From Tanypteryx hageni (lineage: Eukaryota > Arthropoda > Insecta > Odonata > Petaluridae): 64,000 nt of DNA. A program made the position numbers and the translations under genes. The notes below the pieces were generated by a model. That model did not search any database. It worked only from the letters and a program-made list of their open reading frames with translations, and had not been told where the DNA came from. Of the stretch, positions 1 to 10,833 are shown in pieces (position 1 is the first letter of the stretch; each line of letters opens with the position of its first letter). Location: positions 32,336,561 to 32,400,560 of the forward strand of contig CM054117.1 of assembly GCA_028673005.1 (NCBI GenBank), given 5' to 3'.

Positions 1-2565
1 CGGTAAGAAGCGGGAGTTCTGGTTACGTAAAGCTCTAGTTTTGAATATGAAGATATCAATCCTCTGGAGATAGAACCATAAGGTATGGCAATACTGATGC
101 GTTTTGGGAAAAATTCTAATCTGTGTTTACTAATGCTAACGGAGAGAATTATCCTCTTCAATGAGGAAATATCGAGACATGATCTCAAGATGAAAAATTT
201 CGCCTCTCTTTGACCTGTTTCTTAGGTATCTAAGAAACACTCGAATATGATTCTACAAAGAAAAATAATCAAATTTGAATTTTTTGGCAAATTTTTAAAT
301 TGCTATAAGAATCGAAAGTCCTCCTCTTGAGCTTTTCTTTGAGCGCTCGCACCGTAAAAAAATGAAAGTTCAGATACTGGGTTCATGAGAGGCCTAGATG
401 TCATTATTCTAAAAAACGAGTATTTTATCAGATTTCCATGCCAAATTTAATTCTCGATGCTAAGATAATAACAAAAACCTACATAATATAGGAAGAAACG
501 GTGATTTACGCATTCCAATCTATTATTTACATTGTAATCTTCCCGCGAGAAATGAAGAGCCTTTGCAAATATTTTGCGAATATTTTAATGTGACCTTCTG
601 AAACAACAGTTCAATGATAAAATAATATTCAAAATTCCTCGCCTATGACGCGTGTAAAGTTATTGCAAGGACAAATTTAAAACACGCAGCTTGTTTATTC
701 TCATCGAAGCACATCTGGAAAAAAGATATGAAATATTCACCTCGCTTTCGTCATTGTTTTTGGCATCTTCGGAAAAAGGCACCTTTTTCGCAAGTAGTAG
801 TAGTTGTTTCAGAAGTCAAAATTGCAGGTAAACGCCTTTCCAGTGAATCACCGCGCAAAATGTTGGCGAATAAGCTTCCTTCACTCGAAAAACCGAGCCC
901 GCCGGAGATTTTGCGCCGCGAAAAAAATAACGCAGCTTTTCGCGTGTTGGCCAAAGGAAAACCCCCAAAACAAAGAAGAGCATTCACACTTGGAAAGCGA
1001 TTCTCCGAGGAGAGGAGGAAAAAACAAAATTTAAAAAAAAATAAAAAATTCCTGTTTTGCAGATTCGAGTAGTGACGCGTGTCCCTAGCTCTCTCCGGAG
1101 TGGAGATGAGGGCCAAGGACAAACGGATGGACGTCTGCTTATATGTAGCCTTCCGCTTTGTTTATGTGTACATATTGAAGGCGAGTAAACACCAAGTAAC
1201 TTCCGATAGATGAAGCATGCGCTTCCGGTCGTTGTGGGGGGATGCTGTAATCTCGCCGCGGGACCACGAATGTTTGGGGGAGAGAGGAAGGAGAGTGAGA
1301 AGTGAGAGAGGGGTGAGGGAGGGAGGGAAAGAGGAAGGACCTTCGCAGATGGCGTGAAAAAGGCCATCCGATTCCGCAAGCTCATTGGGTGGTGGCGGGC
1401 GAGGATACCGGCTGACAAGCTCGGTCAGAGCGTGTGCTCTCTTGGTGCGCCGTGCGCGAGATATGCGCAACTCTGAATTAACAAGGACGGAATAACGAAA
1501 GGAACTGCTGTCGATGTGTGGTGGCCAGAAAAGGGGGGAAGGTATCAAGAACGTTCTAGGAAAATTTTGAAATAGGCCTATTTTTACACAAGCAATTCAA
1601 CCGCAAGCGAATTAGCTCAATTGGTAGATTTCGTGACACAAATCTTCTGAAATAGCTGTAATTTGTTTTGTAATTTTACCATAATTGCTGACTAAAATAG
1701 TAATACACCTATGGCGTTTTATTTCACATGCGGTACTAATGAAATTTTTGAAACAGCTTTAGAATGATAAAGACCGCGGTACGAATTATTGCACGATAAA
1801 ATGTAAACCCAAATCGTCAACTATTGTAAATAACGAAATACGAGATGAATCGGAAAAGGACTAATTTTTTGGGGAGTTTTTATTTAATCCAGTTAAGAAT
1901 TTATCAAACTTTTGTCGATTTATTCAATCTTTATTTATTCCCGTGCAAAAGAAAGCTATATTTTAAACCAACGCAGGTGTTTGCAATTAATTGATAAAAT
2001 AATAAAGCAGGCGAAACTAATTATTCAGATCATTAAACGCAAATGGACCTTGAATGTAATAAATCAACATGTCCTTTCCTTGCTACTCTTTTACCAAGGC
2101 TGTTCTTTAGATCCGCAATGAGTATCTCGCCAGAAAACACGCTCTCTTTCATAATTGTAAATGAATTTCTACTGCTTCGGTTGAAAAAATTGAAATAACA
2201 TATTTTACAATTGTAATAGGAGATTATGATTCACCTAAGTGGGAAATTTAAGTTGCATTACACTGCATACAAACGCCTCGTTTCTATCTGCACGTGGGCG
2301 CGACAATCATTGCTTGGGCTTGATTAATAGCAAAAATTAACATATTTATCGACCTCTTTAACTAGTTTACTTTTAAACTCTGCCTAGAAAGGATTCGTAT
2401 GCAAGTAAGATTTTAAACGAAAGAGAATTAGAAACGCTCAAAGTCTAACGCAATACCACCATCTTCGCTTCATCAAATTCAACGAAGGTGTAAAAACTCA
2501 ACAATCACAGGTGGTAAAGAAAAGATAATTTACTTTTAAAATCTCTTCTCTATTGTTTTGTAGCC
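1..2565. other. Unassigned AT-rich DNA
   Basis: I see no gene here. The open frames between 728 and 1548 lie partly on both strands of a purine-rich patch (about 1265-1345) and match nothing I know. A short stretch near 1608-1630 resembles the 5' half of a tRNA, with a box-A-like TAGCTCAATTGG, but no box B follows. The rest is unremarkable. Confidence 0.5.
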
Positions 2566-2688
2566 TTGGGATCTATTTCATTCAGTAAGGCTATCCCAAC
2601 AGTGATTTTATTCAGGGCAATATTTTTTAGCAATACTCGAGCAAATGAGCATGTGTTCGCTATACTTTTTAGAGAATCTTTTGGTTTT

Positions 2689-2856
2689 AAAATATACTCT
2701 GGCGCTTTTGAAGGTTCTTTATCATTTCAGCTAGGAACACTAGTACTTTTATTGGACTTTTATGGATAGCACAAAATATACTCTGGCGCTTTTGAAGGTT
2801 CTTTATCATTTCAGCTAGGAACACTAGTACTTTTATTGGACTTTTATGGATAGCAC
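2689..2856. repeat. 84-bp perfect tandem duplication (two copies)
   Basis: Copy 1 is 2689-2772 and copy 2 is 2773-2856. By eye I find no difference between them. The unit length is divisible by three, so a frame on the minus strand repeats a 28-residue block twice, but that block is AT-rich and resembles no protein I know. The identity suggests a recent duplication or an assembly artefact. Confidence 0.9.
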
Positions 2857-3031
2857 AATCTTTGTACGTACAAAGGACTGAAGTCGAAAACAAAATGAGT
2901 TTTCCATGTAAGATCCACGAAAAAGTGGTTTTATTTTCTACTTGAGGGTTAATTATGGATTACTGAAAAGTTAAGGCCCATTCTATTGATTTTATATTAC
3001 GAAGGATTCTAAATATTCAAATAAATTGTAG

Positions 3032-4396
3032 CCAATCTATCGGGCTAATAACTGTTATAAATATTTACTCAAATACTCTGATAATCTTCGAGAAATCCAT
3101 TTCTCGCGCAGAGGTCCCTGGAGGTTAGCCCACGTTACTCCAATTCATAAGGGCGGCGACAAGGAGAACCCAGAAAATTACAGGCCGATTTCTTTAACTT
3201 CGATATCGTGTAAGATTCTCGAGCATATACTCGTTAGCAACATAATGCGATTTCTTGATAGTAATTTATTGTTAGATGATTGTCAACACGGCTTCAGGAA
3301 AGGTAGGTCATGTGATACTCAGCTCGGTCTTTTTGTTAATTGTTTACTGAGAAGCGGAGAAAAGAATACGCAGGTCGATGCCATCTTCTTAGATTTTAGG
3401 AAAGCCTTTGATAAGGTACCTCACAGGAAGTTAATAACGAAATTAGAAACCTTAGGCGTTAATTCTAAAATCGTTAGTTGGATCCGTGAATTTTTAAATC
3501 ATAGGAAGCAGATGGTTGTTATAGATGGGAAATCTTCGAACTTAGTGGAGGTTGTCTCTGGCGTTCCACAGGGTAGTGTAATTGGTCCGTTATTATTTCT
3601 AATTTATATAAACGATATCAGCTCAGTAGTCAGAGGTAAAATTAGGCTTTTCGCGGACGACACCGTCATCTATAGAGAAATAAGCAATCCGGAAGACCAC
3701 CAGAATCTCCAAAATGAACTAGAAGCCATTTCTGCATGGTGTAAGGAATGGCAGTTAGAGATAAACCATAAGAAAAGCTGCGTCATCAACTTCTGGAGAA
3801 CCAAGAGTATCTCGTTGAATAATAATTATTCGCTGGACGGAGTAGAGATTCCAGTTTCAGACTCGATTAAATACCTCGGAGTCACGATCCATCGTGATCT
3901 CTCGTGGGACACCCACATTCGCCGATTGATAGGTGCCGCTAACAAAAATCTGGCCTTTATAGGGAGAATAGTTCGAAATAGCTCCGAAAAAGTGAAAGAA
4001 TTATGTTATTTATCCTTGGTTTGACCGCAGGTCGAATATGCTTCAGCTGTGTGGGATCCTTACGAAAAGGGACTCACTAACGAGATAGAAAAGGTTCAGC
4101 GCAGGGCAGCTAGATTTGTAAAGAGGAATTACGATAGTAAACAAAGCGTAACATCATTAATAGAAAATCTGAGATGGACATCGTTAGAGGAACGTAGGCT
4201 GCAGGCTAGAATTAAACTACTGGAAAAATTTATGTCGGAGGGACTAGCGAATGAGGTAGTAGGACTTATCAGAAGCCCGACGTATCTCGGAAGGCAGGAC
4301 AGTGAGGATAAGATTCGCGAGATCAACTGTAGAACGGAGCGATATAGAGGATCGTTTTTCCCTAGGACGATAAGAGACCATAATAGAAAAAGATAA
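3032..4396 (+). pseudogene. Non-LTR retrotransposon reverse transcriptase, 5'-truncated, one internal stop
   Basis: This is the C-terminal part of a LINE ORF2, which copies its own RNA at the target site. The frame is open from 3032. It shows WRLAHVTPIHK and ENYRPISLTS at the start of the RT fingers, FLDFRKAFD (motif A aspartate, codons about 3389-3415), SGVPQGSVIGP (about 3557-3589) and the catalytic FADDT (about 3650-3664). The usual downstream WCKEWQLEIN and SIKYLGVTI follow. The frame is cut by TGA at 4022-4024. A second copy at 14281-14960 has CGA (Arg) at the same place, so this looks like one C-to-T change at a CpG. The frame resumes at once with PQVEYASAVWDPYEKG and VQRRAARFV, and ends at TAA 4394-4396. 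Endonuclease and ORF1 are missing. It belongs to the Jockey/CR1-like RT group; the clade is not determined. Confidence 0.9.
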
Positions 4397-4483
4397 CGTA
4401 GGAAAACTATGGACCCTTGGTGCACTGCACCCCCTGCCATCCACCAAAAAGGTGACTTGCAGGGTATAATGTAGATGTAGATG
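3032..4483 (+). mobile_element. LINE copy 1 with 3' tail
   Basis: After the RT stop comes a short 3' UTR containing GGTGCACTGCACCCCCTGCC. It ends at a short GTAGAT repeat near 4470-4483, the kind of simple tail these LINEs carry instead of poly(A). The UTR is shared with the copy at 14281-14960. The 5' boundary is uncertain: 3032 is simply where the open frame begins after a stop. I did not find a target-site duplication. Confidence 0.8.
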
Positions 4484-5215
4484 AAAAATTGGAAAGTTTT
4501 ATTCGTAATTATATTTGCATAGCTGAAAACAGCATTGCGTTTAGCTAGATCTATAATGTACGCTTTTTAGGTCATGCAAATGGAAATGGATCCTTCTTAA
4601 AAAAGACGGAGATATAAACTGTGGAATTCCAAGCATTTACATTGGTTTTTACGCGATAGGATCCGCATCACGAGCGCCTGACCAAAACGTCATTCGGAGC
4701 CGAATATACACGGTGATGCGTCACCTTCCCGCATCTAAAAGTAGTTTTATCGTTCGTTTTTTAGGAGCACATAACAGCGTCATCGCTCCAGATCTAAACC
4801 GGAAGCGAGAATTGATTGGCCTTGATTAGCATCTCAATATACAGCCGAGTCATAACATTTATTTAAAAAATTGACCTATTTGGCAATAATATTTCTTCTA
4901 TTTTTATAATAAAAACAAATTTCAAAGAAAATTGAACTAAAACTTGGGTTTTCGAAGAGATTGTCGAAGATCCACAGCGTCATGCTGACTTCGTTGACAG
5001 GTGGAGAATGTCAGTGTCAGCGTGGGAATGGTAATCTTTAGAAGGTGTACTTAGTAGTGCATAAAACTAACCACTGAAAAACTGTTCCAGGTAAAACTTC
5101 TATGCCTACGTTTCTCACACAAGAAGTGCGTTTTTACCTTCCGCTTTCTATTACGCCTCCTGTTTTACAGTATTTTATGAGTGTATTTTATGAAACACAC
5201 TTGCAGAGCATTATA
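4484..5215. other. Unassigned DNA
   Basis: Nothing recognisable lies between the LINE tail and the TSD of the next MITE. There are no convincing open frames, and composition is ordinary. Confidence 0.5.
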
Positions 5216-5223
5216 GAAACATG

Positions 5224-5390
5224 CAGTGCTGTAGTCGCATAAAAAGCAGAGGGTATACCGTATACGGAAATAAAACTTTGAAGGAGAGTCTTACCCAGTT
5301 TTTTTTTAAAGCAAAGGATATACCCTATTCATTAAAAAAAAGCAGAGGGTATACGGCGTATACCACCGTATACCCTCCACTACAGCCCTG
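5224..5390. mobile_element. hAT-type MITE, 167 bp, with perfect 8-bp TSD
   Basis: The element begins CAGTGCTGTAGT. The reverse complement of its right end begins CAGGGCTGTAGT, so the terminal inverted repeat is about 12 bp with one mismatch, continuing into related GGGTATAC blocks. GAAACATG flanks it on both sides (5216-5223 and 5391-5398), an exact 8-bp target duplication as hAT transposases make. There is no coding capacity, so it would need a transposase in trans. Inside, AAGCAGAGGGTATAC occurs twice and a variant once. The intact TSD suggests a fairly young insertion. Confidence 0.85.
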
Positions 5391-5398
5391 GAAACATG

Positions 5399-7239
5399 TC
5401 TACCGAGGTATAGTATTATTCGAGATACTTTTACAGTTCTAAAAGCATACGGTGCTGACGCCTTTCGCCAAACGTTTTAAGCCCTCCAGCGATATAACCG
5501 AATAAACAACGGCTCCAGAATCAGGTTCTATTGCAAACATAAATACCTTAACCATATCGAGGAGAAAATATAGCATTTACACCATGAGGGAAATATCTGA
5601 GACAACAGACTAATGGATAATTTTCCATCTTAAAATACCCTATAGAATGTATATTTTCTTAAATTAAATGTAACTCATCTGTGGACGAAAAGTCAGATCA
5701 GAATGTTTTAAAAGGTCTGGACGTAATATAGCAGTTACAATAAAGTTGGAATTTTAGATAATGGAAAATTGCAGAAAATTGAAGGTAGGAAAGTTTACCA
5801 AAGAAAATTTGAATTTTATCTATAAAAATTTTAAACCATCCTTTCTGCTATGGATTTATAAATTCAATTTACTTTTCATGGGTTTCATATTACACGGAAG
5901 GGCCTAGTTGCTTTTAAGAATTAAACTATAAGGAAAATATGCCAATTATCAATGGTTGCCATTAAATCAGATCCTATCATAAGATCTCGAGTCCAGTGAA
6001 TAAAATAAACAGAGAGGAAAAGAAATACTTCAGAACAATATAACGGACATTTACTAGACCAAAAGACAGCAATACAAAGAGAGCGATAGAAAAATGCCAA
6101 TCATCTGTTGAGTCAAAAACGAAAAGAAAGAATGGTGTAACAAACTTCTGTCAACAAAATGTTGAAAATGAGACAATTACGTGTTTGAGTTTTGTGGATT
6201 TAACGTATTCTGGTTGCGCTAAAAAAAGTGTAAAACAAGATGCTTTGGAAGATAACCACAAGAAAAAGCTATTTTTCCTTTGTTACGTTCGATTTGAACA
6301 TATTTTACAACCTTTTTTTACAGCGTCACTCGTATCGTGACCACTATAGAGAAAGAGAAGTTGCTTAAAAGTGATGGAATCTCAAGAAAAACTGACTATC
6401 TGAATTAAAATTTACTAAAAACTATATTTGTACGAGTAAAGAAGACGAAATAAAAATTAATGAAAAGTAAAGAAAACAGTTCGAAGCGTTATAGTTCATT
6501 TAGAACGAGTTCCTCACCTTAAAAATTGCGAAAAATGATTCTATGATCGTTTGTTAGATGTAAATGACAATTTTGTTGCACCTGATGCCGTAAATATTGT
6601 TCTAATTAACGCCTTTAGTCGACATTTTGGATTTTGTTGTGAATTATAAAAATGGTAATTTTTCAACAAACAGCAAATTTTAACTTAGATATCTGGCACA
6701 AAAAACTATTAATTATGCTGAAAATTTTATAAAAATTTAGAAATTGTTATTAGTTTTCATAACGCGCAATTTTTTTTAAATTTAGCACTAAGTAATGATG
6801 CAATATTTAATGTCTAATGGTCTATCAAGACGGATCATTTATGCAGAATGTTAAGTTAAAACAACCACGTAGAATCCTATCATCAAAGAATTTTAAAATT
6901 TAGCATAATTAAGATCCTCCTTCAAAGGAAATAATAACCTTGAGTAAACAGCCAATAAATTTATATGCAGTTACGATTTCAAATAATTTACATCCGACCA
7001 CACTACCCATCTTTTTCTGACATTAAGACGGTCAAATTACTGTTCGCCATAGCTTGCGATTCCCAGAATAATAAATATGATCACACCAAACGGCATTAAC
7101 AGTAGAATTTCTAACTCACTTTTTAATATCACATGTTGGATGCTAACAATTAATGACAACCAGCGTAATGCACCGGCTAATTGAGAAGAGAATTACACCA
7201 TAAGCCGCAGGTTATTCTACTCGGGAAAGACGGCTAAAT
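5399..7239. other. Unassigned AT-rich DNA
   Basis: No gene recognised. About 6042-6339 on the plus strand is free of stops for roughly 99 codons with a lysine/asparagine-rich translation and no ATG near its start. It matches no family I know and could be chance. Confidence 0.5.
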
Positions 7240-7621
7240 GTCCAACCGTTCTCAAGGCGTCAAGACGAACACCCTAGCAGCGCGCATTAGTTGTATTAGC
7301 CAATCACCATCCGCCTAGCATCCCCCTAGCGTTTTTTTAGCAGCAGTACTACACCATTTTTTCAGCCAATCACCACCCACCGAAATATCTCCCCCCCCTT
7401 ACCTGCGTAGTCGTTTTTAGATTTTATCTTTCATAAGCGAAACGTTACCATAGGCAGGTAGCGTATCGAGTTTCGCTAGCGGCGTTGCAACCGCAAAAAA
7501 ATCGATACTTCAGAGCAGTAGTAACGGGGGAATTTTGGTGGATGGTGATTGGTTGAAGAAATAATACGAGACTATGGGAGCGGGAAGGTTAGTTGTCTTT
7601 ATAGCTTGGTAACGGTTGGAC
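7240..7621. mobile_element. MITE or fold-back element with long imperfect inverted repeats
   Basis: The ends are GTCCAACCGTT (7240-7250) and AACGGTTGGAC (7611-7621), a perfect 11-bp inverted pair. Inverted similarity continues inward with gaps and finishes in CCAATCACCATCC facing GGATGGTGATTGG, so each arm is roughly 75-80 bp. A related CCAATCACCACCC lies further in on the left. No clear TSD was found and there is no reading frame. The superfamily is not determined. Confidence 0.65.
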
Positions 7622-8807
7622 GTTATTGAAAAGAGAGAGTGTGTATTAGGCTCTTTCTAATTACTCAACACGCGACATATTCGATCATTTTATTGCTATT
7701 TATCGGGTGTTAGGAAAAGGAAGAGTGAGAAGGAAGTGTTATTGAATGCGGTTTGGTGAAGTGTACAGAATACATCGGTTGTGGTTCCATTTCACCACAG
7801 GATCCGTGAAGAGGGATCGAGCTTCTACTTGCATCGACTACCGGACTTATTGGACTTATTTTCTTCTGCAATTTTGCCAGAAAAAGGCATTGGCGTGAGT
7901 ATTTATTCATGTATTCATCGCAAAGCTTTGCAGCACCGTACTCGATCGTTTACGACTCATAATTCGTGAGACCACATTATCTTTGCCTGCAACTTGGTTT
8001 AAATTAAGATGTTGGCTTAGATATATGTACCGAGTTAATTACGAATGAATTGTACTTTATTATGGAGTTGCAATATGAAAACGGCAGGATGATTATTTAT
8101 AGTAGTATGATGGTGACATAATAACGTTCGGCTTTTCCAATTAATTATATCTTCCTTCTATAGCATCATATATTATAGCATTTTGATTGCATTTGCCTAT
8201 CTGGAACGCTTTCGGAATTTTTAACAGCGATAAAAATTAATCGATTGTTATAAAACACGATTCAGAGGTTAGCATGTGGTCAGGCGCTCACCTAAACTCC
8301 GTGAGATATGCTCGAGAATAGGCCCTGGTCATTTTATACCATCAGTTTCAAATATATTAATTAATCACGCTAACATTTCTGTCGTTAAATTTTCGTGCGT
8401 CTGAGAAAAGTTTTTTTAACATAGAATTTCAATCCGTGTCGATTTAACGTAAAAGGAATAGTGTTCAAAAAGTGAACTAAAATTCAAAATATGTTTTAAC
8501 GAATAAAGTGAAATTGAATCCAAATAAGCGGAATGAAATGAAAAAAATGTTGCGTCTCCTTCATGATTACAATTAGCTCTAACTGAAGCAGTAGTTATAC
8601 TCAACTTTTATATAACTGAATCGATAGTTTGCTGAGGTTTTTCAAACCTTAAACTACTACCATGCGGCGTTGCAATAGTAGTTTCTCACCAAAAAACTGA
8701 AACTTCCTCACCGCTAAACGAAAAACTTAAAAAGATAGAAAAACAACCAGTTGTCCTGGTTTCGCAAGAGTAATTGGAAAGTATGACACTTCCATCCTTT
8801 AATTGAC
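7622..8807. other. Unassigned DNA
   Basis: No gene recognised. Short frames near 7710-7969 overlap on both strands and match nothing known. The remainder is AT-rich. Confidence 0.5.
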
Positions 8808-9472
8808 GACGCCCCCCGTTCCATTCTTGTTCCAATCTCCCCACTCTCTCTTTCTCTCTCGCCCTGTTTACTTCTCTCTTTTTCCCATTCCTATCCTCAT
8901 CCACATCTCTCTTTACTTTCTTCTTTCTCTCCCCTTCTCACTTCTCCTGCTCCTCTTTCAACCTTATCATTCTTCTCCTCCCTCTCCCCATCACTAACAT
9001 ATCTCTTCATCACCTATTTCTCTCCTCTGTTCAACTAAAGGGCCAATTTTCCCCGTGTCCCCTTCCCCTGTCCTTCTTCTTGTTCTTCCGCCTTCTCCTC
9101 CCTTCCATACCTACACACAGGGGCGGACATAGGACCTGGCGATCTAGGCAGCCTCCTAGGGCCTCGCGCCTCTGAGGGCCTCGCTTCTAGAGTCGCGAGA
9201 ATGTTAATATTAACAGAATCGGGAGCTTAGTGTGAGGAGAAAGAAATATCTACGTAAACGAAATTAGGCAAAGATCAGTCTCGACTGACGGTATCGTTGA
9301 GAATACAATTATTTCTGAGGGTTCCGCTCGAAGACTTTGGGCTACGATCTCCATTGACCACTATTATAAATTTATATGCACATAAATTATTATGAATTTG
9401 ATAGCGTGTTTTCCTCCATAAGACTTTACCATATGTTTTCAGAATTCGCGGGCCGTGGTCCCGCTAACTACT

Positions 9473-9581
9473 ATCGCCTAGGGACCTCGCAAACCATTCA
9501 CCTAGGGATCTCGCAAATCACTCACCTAGGAATCTTGCAAACCACCATTGCTTAGGGGCCTCGCAAACCAGTCGCTTAGGG
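9473..9581. repeat. 24-bp tandem repeat inside the hAT element
   Basis: About four and a half degenerate units with the core CCTAGGGATCTCGCAAACC. The inner hAT MITE is inserted in the next unit of this array. Confidence 0.75.
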
Positions 9582-9836
9582 CAGTGTTTCTAAAAGTGTG
9601 TGCCCCGGCCCCCTAGGGGGCCGTGAAATCATTTTGAATACAAGGTGAAATGTAGAAAAATAAAGTTTTCAAGTATAATAAAATGTTATCAGGGAAAAAC
9701 GATGTGATACTAATTATAAAGAGTTACATTAAATGAATAAATTTGCAATAAAGTTTCTTATTGTTACTATTTTCAGTTCAAAGGGGCCACATTATATTCA
9801 AGTGGGGTGCGACAATTGAAAGTTTGAGAATCACTG
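9582..9836. mobile_element. Nested hAT MITE, 255 bp
   Basis: The left end is CAGTGTTTCTAAAAGTGTG. The reverse complement of the right end is CAGTGATTCTCAAACTTTC, close to the CAGTGgTTCTCAAA-type terminus familiar from hAT elements. The flanking 8-mers are GCTTAGGG (9574-9581) and GCCTAGGA (9837-9844), with 6 of 8 matching. It interrupts the 24-bp repeat array of the outer element and so is the younger insertion. It has no coding capacity. Confidence 0.8.
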
Positions 9837-9990
9837 GCCTAGGAGCCCCGTATCCCCTAAATCCGCGCCTGCCTCCACATCCACAGCTCTCCTTCAGCTT
9901 CCCTCTCCACCCTTTTCTCTCTCTCTTCCCCTTTCCTTCCTTCCTTCTCCCTGTCCTCTCCTTCCACCCTCCTTCTCCTCATCCTTTACA

Positions 9991-10507
9991 AGCAGCCGCT
10001 ACGCAATGAAGGGTAAAGAGCGGTCATTTTAGACAATCGCCGAGCGAAAAACGATTTCACAAAATCGAGCGCGTGCTGGAAAGCGTACTTGTGTGGGGTT
10101 TGAGCGGGAAAAACTCATCGGATAGAAGGGGAAACTTCGTGTCTCTCTCATTCTCTCTCTCTTTCCCTCGGTATTCCACCGGTGGTTCAATTATTTTCCG
10201 CCGAGCCGTGTAAAGAGCCTCCGTGAAGTTGTCTTTACCTCTTTGTTCCGAGAACGTCGTTCATTTCCTCGACCGGGCATTATTTCGCGAGGAAATATTG
10301 GCGTGCGTGCGTGCGTGTATGCTAGATAATCTCGGAAGATCTTGTAAAACCGCCGGATTAATGGCTCGTTCGCTTATCATGCTTGGATCTACTTTTACGG
10401 ATGGGTAGTTTATTTTTTTAAAACCTTCGTGCAAGTTATATCGGTATATGTATTTGAACGGTGTTGAACTGTTGAATGAAAAACAGTCGAAATTGCTCTA
10501 TCTCCGT
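9991..10507. other. Unassigned DNA
   Basis: No gene recognised. A short GCGT repeat sits near 10300. The frame 10223-10408 matches nothing known. Confidence 0.5.
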
Positions 10508-10825
10508 CAATACTGAGCGACCTAGTCTACGTGTCGAGCCGCATTGGCGGTTGCGTATTCCTCGGCGGGTCGCATTGCGTGTCGTCAATGCGTCGGCGTG
10601 CCAGATTAGACTATAAACCGGACGTTAACTGGAGAATGTGGGAGAAAATAGCGTCAAAATTTGGTTTTTAGGGTTAGAATTTCAATATCAAATGTTTTAT
10701 CATCGTAATTTTAATGTATATAATATAAATTTGTGTTAAATTTCTCTTTAGTCATAGCTTCGCGGGTCGCATAAAACGCCTCGAGGGCCGTATGCGGCCC
10801 GCAGGCCGTAGGTTGCTCACCACCG
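10508..10825. mobile_element. hAT-type MITE, family A (318 bp)
   Basis: The element is bounded by the 8-mers ATCTCCGT (10500-10507) and ATCTACGT (10826-10833), 7 of 8 identical. The left end reads CAATACTGAGCGACCTA. The reverse complement of the right end reads CGGTGGTGAGCAACCTA and continues into GGGCCGCATACGGCCC. Internal motifs such as TTAGGGTTA and CATAGCTTCGCGGG are shared with the interrupted copy at 14117-15395. No coding capacity. Confidence 0.8.
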
Positions 10826-10833
10826 ATCTACGT

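Larger units (their letters stand above)
9118..9871. mobile_element. hAT-type non-autonomous element (outer of a nested pair)
   Basis: The left end begins CAGGGGCGGACATAGG. The reverse complement of the right end begins CAGGCGCGGATTTAGG. Candidate 8-bp TSDs are CCTACACA (9110-9117) and CCTCCACA (9872-9879), with 7 of 8 bases matching. The element holds a 24-bp tandem repeat and a second hAT MITE (9582-9836). There is no transposase frame. The TIR shape plus 8-bp TSD is the hAT signature. Confidence 0.8.
8808..9990. repeat. CT-rich (polypyrimidine) tract split by a hAT insertion
   Basis: The plus strand is strongly C/T-biased from about 8808 to 9117 and again from about 9872 to 9990. The hAT element at 9118-9871 separates the halves. 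The TSD copies lie in pyrimidine-rich sequence, so removing the hAT would restore one continuous tract of about 430 bp. Open frames here come from the bias, not from genes. Confidence 0.75.

Noticed and set aside
1605..1660. tRNA-like start TTAGCTCAATTGGTAGA
   Set aside because: No box B or paired acceptor within tRNA length.
6042..6339. Roughly 99 stop-free codons with Lys/Asn-rich translation
   Set aside because: It has no ATG near its start and no known motif; openings of this length are expected a few times by chance in a window of this size.
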